Part shown: one piece after another, positions 29,129 through 31,502 of the stretch
Numbering within the stretch: position 1 is the stretch's first letter
How the letters are laid out: the number at the start of each line of letters is the position of its first letter
Virus record (IMG/VR): IMGVR_UViG_3300035438_000513
Coordinates: 1 to 31,502 of that record
From: a virus
Length of the DNA: 31,502 bases
Strand: one strand, 5' to 3'
The notes under the pieces: generated by a model
Told to the model about the DNA's origin: nothing
Seen by the model: the letters and a program-made list of their open reading frames with translations, nothing else
Databases searched by the model: none
Position numbers and translations under genes: made by a program

Positions 29129-30147
29129 TATACAACGCTATTAATTAAATCATACGCAAATTCAAACTCCAAACTATAATTAATCTGTTTTGTGTTTAGC
29201 GACTTGTTTAGTTCAATCGACTTTGTTTTAAGGATAGCTGGCTTTTCATCTACTAACACTTTTTCACTCAACATTAATTGTTTTAAGTTGTCTTTAAAGT
29301 CCTCTTCTACCCACCCACTATTGACCTTTATACTTTGCTTTCCGTTTTGGTTATACGTTGTACGTTGTCCACCAGTCAAACTATAATTGTACGGTTGCAT
29401 TAAGTTGTAATCTTTGTTTGTTACTTCAATGTTATCGTTTGAAGCCTTAAAGAAAAATTCACGTTGAAACGCACCATGTTTATTTATGAAGTCAACTTTA
29501 ACAGGCGTATACAAACACTCTTCAATAGGTTTAAATGTCCATGTTGCCTGTGTTATGTTTGAACTATTTACAACCTCTACCTTCCATTGGGTTGTGAAGA
29601 TACTGTTATAAGCTCGCGGTACATAATACCAAATATTCCCCAACGCTGAACTAAGGTAAAGTATACCTTCCGGATCTGTCCATCTAATTCTATCGTCTGG
29701 TTGAAGGTAAACCAATATATAACCTGGGTTTGAACCTCTATGATAGTAGTAAGTCTTTTGGTCTAATAAATAATCCCATCCATAGTAGTTGTAACCGTCC
29801 GTAAAATCGCTATACCCATCCGTAGCAATGTAATCAGTTGTATCAATTAATGTTTCTGTAGCTACTACTGTTTTATATCTTTTTACTCTTACGTTTAATT
29901 TTTGAACACTACCATAAGAAGTCGTTAAGGCTATAATGTTAGCATAAACCGTGTGGTCAAAGTATTCCCTTATATATGGTGCAATGTCGTAATAAGTTGT
30001 TGGAGCATTGGATGCAGGAATAGCTTTACTTAAGTTATATTGTGGTGTCGCGCTGAACGTTGTCGCACTAATAAATAACTCTATTCGTGTACTAACTTGA
30101 CTTGCTTCATTAATACTAATAATATACGGTGACCTTGCTCTAATCAT
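29128..30147 (-). CDS. Tail structural protein, 339 aa
   Basis: A 339-residue, beta-rich and aromatic-rich protein starting MIRARSPYIISINEASQVST. It contains YDIAPYIREYFDHTVYANII, many Tyr/Trp (DGYNYYGWDYLLDQKTYYYH), and a C-terminal MLSEKVLVDEKPAILKTKSI. No enzyme motifs. The gene overlaps its neighbours by 4 and 1 bases and lies between a gp10-like tail completion gene and the large tail tip gene, so it is probably part of the distal tail. Family recalled only as an uncharacterised phage protein. Confidence 0.7.
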   Translation of the reverse strand: MIRARSPYIISINEASQVSTRIELFISATTFSATPQYNLSKAIPASNAPTTYYDIAPYIREYFDHTVYANIIALTTSYGSVQKLNVRVKRYKTVVATETLIDTTDYIATDGYSDFTDGYNYYGWDYLLDQKTYYYHRGSNPGYILVYLQPDDRIRWTDPEGILYLSSALGNIWYYVPRAYNSIFTTQWKVEVVNSSNITQATWTFKPIEECLYTPVKVDFINKHGAFQREFFFKASNDNIEVTNKDYNLMQPYNYSLTGGQRTTYNQNGKQSIKVNSGWVEEDFKDNLKQLMLSEKVLVDEKPAILKTKSIELNKSLNTKQINYSLEFEFAYDLINSVV

Positions 30148-30686
30148 TTCGGTTGTTTAATTGAGTAGTTAAATATCTTTTCTAAATCTATTTTCAAATC
30201 ATTTACTAATTCTTGAGGTAAACGTTTGTAAGCCGCTTCAAATGGCTTAGTAAAAAACAAAGTTGGTCTTATACCTTTAGCATAAATTGACCTTGTGATT
30301 AACCAGGCGGTTGAATCGTAACTCATAAACTTCCCTTTCTTATCTTTGAACTGAAATTTACGTGATTTAACCCATCTGTTTATACCATCGGTCAACCCTC
30401 CTTTTTTACCTTTACCACTCCCAAACTTGTAAGGTGAGTTAGGAGCTTTAGCACTTGACTTCTTACCCCTCACTCCTTTGTCTTGATAGTTACCGTACTC
30501 CTCCATCTGAAAGTTAAGGAAGTAACCTTTAGCATAAACTTTCGCTTCACCTTTAAGTGAGTTGTAAAGCTTTCTTGATACGTTCCTATCGCCCTTACTT
30601 AAGTTAGTGCGAGCCTGTTTAATTACCGAAGTTTTAAACTTATCCAACGCAGCTTGTAGCCCTGACTCCCTTAAATCTGCTAACAT
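30144..30686 (-). CDS. HK97 gp10-like tail completion protein
   Basis: A basic 180-residue protein. It starts MLADLRESGLQAALDKFKTS, then has QMEEYGNYQDKGVRGKKSSA (about 62-81), DGINRWVKSRKFQFKDKKGK and the conserved WLITRSIYAKGIRPTLFFTK (about 128-147) followed by PFEAAYKRLP. EYG.Y.DKGV.G, I..W and RSI..KGI+PT.FF..PF fit the gp10-like neck/tail completion family, which sits at the head-tail interface. It overlaps the upstream gene by 7 bases and the next by 4. Confidence 0.82.
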   Translation of the reverse strand: MLADLRESGLQAALDKFKTSVIKQARTNLSKGDRNVSRKLYNSLKGEAKVYAKGYFLNFQMEEYGNYQDKGVRGKKSSAKAPNSPYKFGSGKGKKGGLTDGINRWVKSRKFQFKDKKGKFMSYDSTAWLITRSIYAKGIRPTLFFTKPFEAAYKRLPQELVNDLKIDLEKIFNYSIKQPK

Positions 30687-31138
30687 ATAGTCATTTCATT
30701 TGGTGCCAATATGTCAAAGGTCATTGTCCAACCTGCAACAGCATCGGTAAACCTATCAACAAAAGGCTCACAACTTGCCGTGTCGTCCAACACTTCGTAA
30801 CCTAAATTACTAATATCACCACGTCTTACACGTTCAAATATTCTATTTAGTATAGTTAACGTTGTGTTTAGAACATCATCCTCGTTGTCGTTACCCTTAA
30901 ATATATCCGTTACATCATCTTTACTTATATCGACTATACTCATCATAACAAGTGATATATTATACACCGTTGTATTACCTCTAAATGCTACATCATTAAA
31001 AATAATGTGACACAATGGGTACATATCTTGCTTTGCATTGGTAATTTTATCAAGGCTACCCTTCGTTACTCGATTAACTAACGGGTCCGCAAGTATAGAA
31101 TCATGCAATAATGTAGATAGGTTATAATAGTTTTTCAT
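30680..31138 (-). CDS. Tail terminator-like/tail completion protein, 152 aa
   Basis: The 152-residue product starts MKNYYNLSTLLHDSILADPL, then NAKQDMYPLCHIIFNDVAFR, NISLVMMSIVDISKDD, NDNEDDVLNTTLTILNRIFE and a closing AVAGWTMTFDILAPNEMTIC. The order of elements (N-terminal helix, P-L-x-H strand, a strand with I-x-L-V-M-M, a long helix, then G-W-x-M-x-F-D) resembles tail terminator or minor tail proteins of lambda U/gp10 type. It overlaps the frameshift ORF by 17 bases. Fold and role inferred. Confidence 0.68.
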   Translation of the reverse strand: MKNYYNLSTLLHDSILADPLVNRVTKGSLDKITNAKQDMYPLCHIIFNDVAFRGNTTVYNISLVMMSIVDISKDDVTDIFKGNDNEDDVLNTTLTILNRIFERVRRGDISNLGYEVLDDTASCEPFVDRFTDAVAGWTMTFDILAPNEMTIC

Positions 31139-31388
31139 GTGACTTCTTTAATTGATTAACTTCGATTCTACTTTTTTGTTGTTCGAAGGTTAGAAAAGTC
31201 AAACATTGATGAAGCCCCAACGCTGTAACTTCGTCAAATCTTCTAATGTCTCCTTGAGCGACGTGATAGATTGAACTATACCATCCCCATTGTTTGCTGA
31301 ATTGAACATTCTCTGAATACGGGTTTTGTTCTTCATTGTCTCCAAAGAGGATAGCGTACTGCTTATTAACTCGATTCCTAAAGTCCAA
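31122..31388 (-). CDS. Frameshift extension of tail assembly chaperone (GT-like domain)
   Basis: This frame has no ATG or GTG: the only possible start is TTG at 31388, exactly at the end of a nine-T run inside the chaperone gene. It lies in the -1 frame relative to that gene and stays open for 88 codons. The product has FSKQWGWYSSIYHVAQGDIR, FDEVTALGLHQCLTFLTFEQ and a basic end (KKSHEKLL), a well-formed protein domain rather than a shadow. I therefore read it as the C-terminal extension made by -1 frameshifting, as lambda T is joined to G. The extended form would bind the tape measure and recruit tube subunits. It overlaps the zero-frame end by 188 bases. Confidence 0.82.
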   Translation of the reverse strand: MDFRNRVNKQYAILFGDNEEQNPYSENVQFSKQWGWYSSIYHVAQGDIRRFDEVTALGLHQCLTFLTFEQQKSRIEVNQLKKSHEKLL

Positions 31389-31502
31389 AAAAAAACCGAG
31401 GCAGGAAGCACAACGTCCAACGGTGCGTATTTAAGAACCTCTGAGTAACTTAAATCTCCCTTGTAAGGCTCTATTTCATATTTGCCCTTAATATCCTTTA
31501 CA
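31199..31502 (-). CDS. Tail assembly chaperone-like protein, C-terminal part (enters from window edge)
   Basis: The frame is open from the window edge and ends at TAA... codon 31199-31201, giving about 100 residues: KDIKGKYEIEPYKGDLSYSE, then VLKYAPLDVVLPASVFFWTL and a long helical end to QRWGFINV. With the N-terminal part at 1-301 this makes a protein of roughly 200 residues or more. The frames are compatible only if the missing junction is 1 base modulo 3. The T-run that allows -1 frameshifting lies in the codons for VFFW. A TTG-started shorter version (31420) is an artefact of the window edge. Confidence 0.75.
   Translation of the reverse strand, partial: VKDIKGKYEIEPYKGDLSYSEVLKYAPLDVVLPASVFFWTLGIELISSTLSSLETMKNKTRIQRMFNSANNGDGIVQSITSLKETLEDLTKLQRWGFINV
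31388..31394 (-). promoter_or_regulatory. Programmed -1 frameshift slippery site (T TTT TTT)
   Basis: The minus strand has GG, nine Ts, then GG. In the chaperone frame the codons are GTT TTT TTT TGG, which places T TTT TTT in the X XXY YYZ register. A one-base slip back re-pairs perfectly and continues TTG GAC TTT in the frame of the 88-codon extension. I did not identify a convincing downstream pseudoknot. Confidence 0.8.

Noticed and set aside
1-31502. Integrase, excisionase or CI-like repressor of a temperate phage
   Set aside because: I looked for Tyr or Ser recombinase motifs and a repressor pair and saw none; the only HTH candidates are the 102-aa protein and the sigma-like factor, so a lysogeny module cannot be claimed.

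Overview
The window reads as an almost complete genome of a tailed phage infecting a Bacteroidota host, most likely a flavobacterium. Every convincing gene lies on the minus strand, the DNA is AT-rich, and genes are packed with ATGA or TAATG overlaps. Five intergenic sites match the Bacteroidota promoter (-33 TTTG or TTG, 18-19 bases, -7 TAnnTTTG) either fully or in part. Several families are typical of this phylum: a BT4734-like primase fused to a VirE-type helicase, DUF3127, and DUF6712-like connectors. I see no integrase, tRNA or CRISPR array, and no clear repressor.

The two window ends carry the two halves of one gene, the putative tail assembly chaperone: its N-terminus at 1-301 and its C-terminus at 31199-31502. 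The genome is therefore probably circular or circularly permuted, with a short stretch missing at the junction. Read in the direction of transcription (high to low coordinate, wrapping round), the order is: terminase small and large subunits; tail assembly chaperone with a frameshift extension; tail completion and tail tip proteins; tape measure; XkdF-like protease; fibres; membrane GAF-like protein; scaffold; major capsid protein; two tube-like paralogues; portal; HNH endonuclease; head-tail connector; LamG protein; holin candidate; L,D-transpeptidase-like lysis protein. Tail genes thus precede head genes.

A terminator and promoter near 13.2-13.3 kb separate this late block from a small accessory operon: two membrane or unknown small proteins, a zinc-finger-like protein, an HTH protein and an exported glucosaminidase. 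That operon ends in a terminator at 11.95 kb. The only long non-coding stretch (11502-12022) holds ten GGTTACA-type repeats in both orientations, a candidate origin or operator array, then a promoter and a leader with pseudoknot-like pairing.

That promoter should drive the primase-helicase, an SF2 helicase and a VRR-NUC nuclease. A further promoter at 7.57 kb precedes the recombination and nucleotide genes: ERF annealing protein, PD-(D/E)XK exonuclease, DUF3127 protein, several small proteins, ThyX and a DUF3310-like protein. A third block (promoter at 3.72 kb) has an HNH endonuclease, a MazG-like pyrophosphohydrolase, a sigma-70-like factor that may switch on late genes, and the terminase subunits.

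The strongest discoveries are a programmed -1 frameshift at a nine-T run inside the chaperone gene, whose downstream frame has no ATG or GTG; the gene split across the window ends; the repeat array; and the pseudoknot-like leader of the primase operon.
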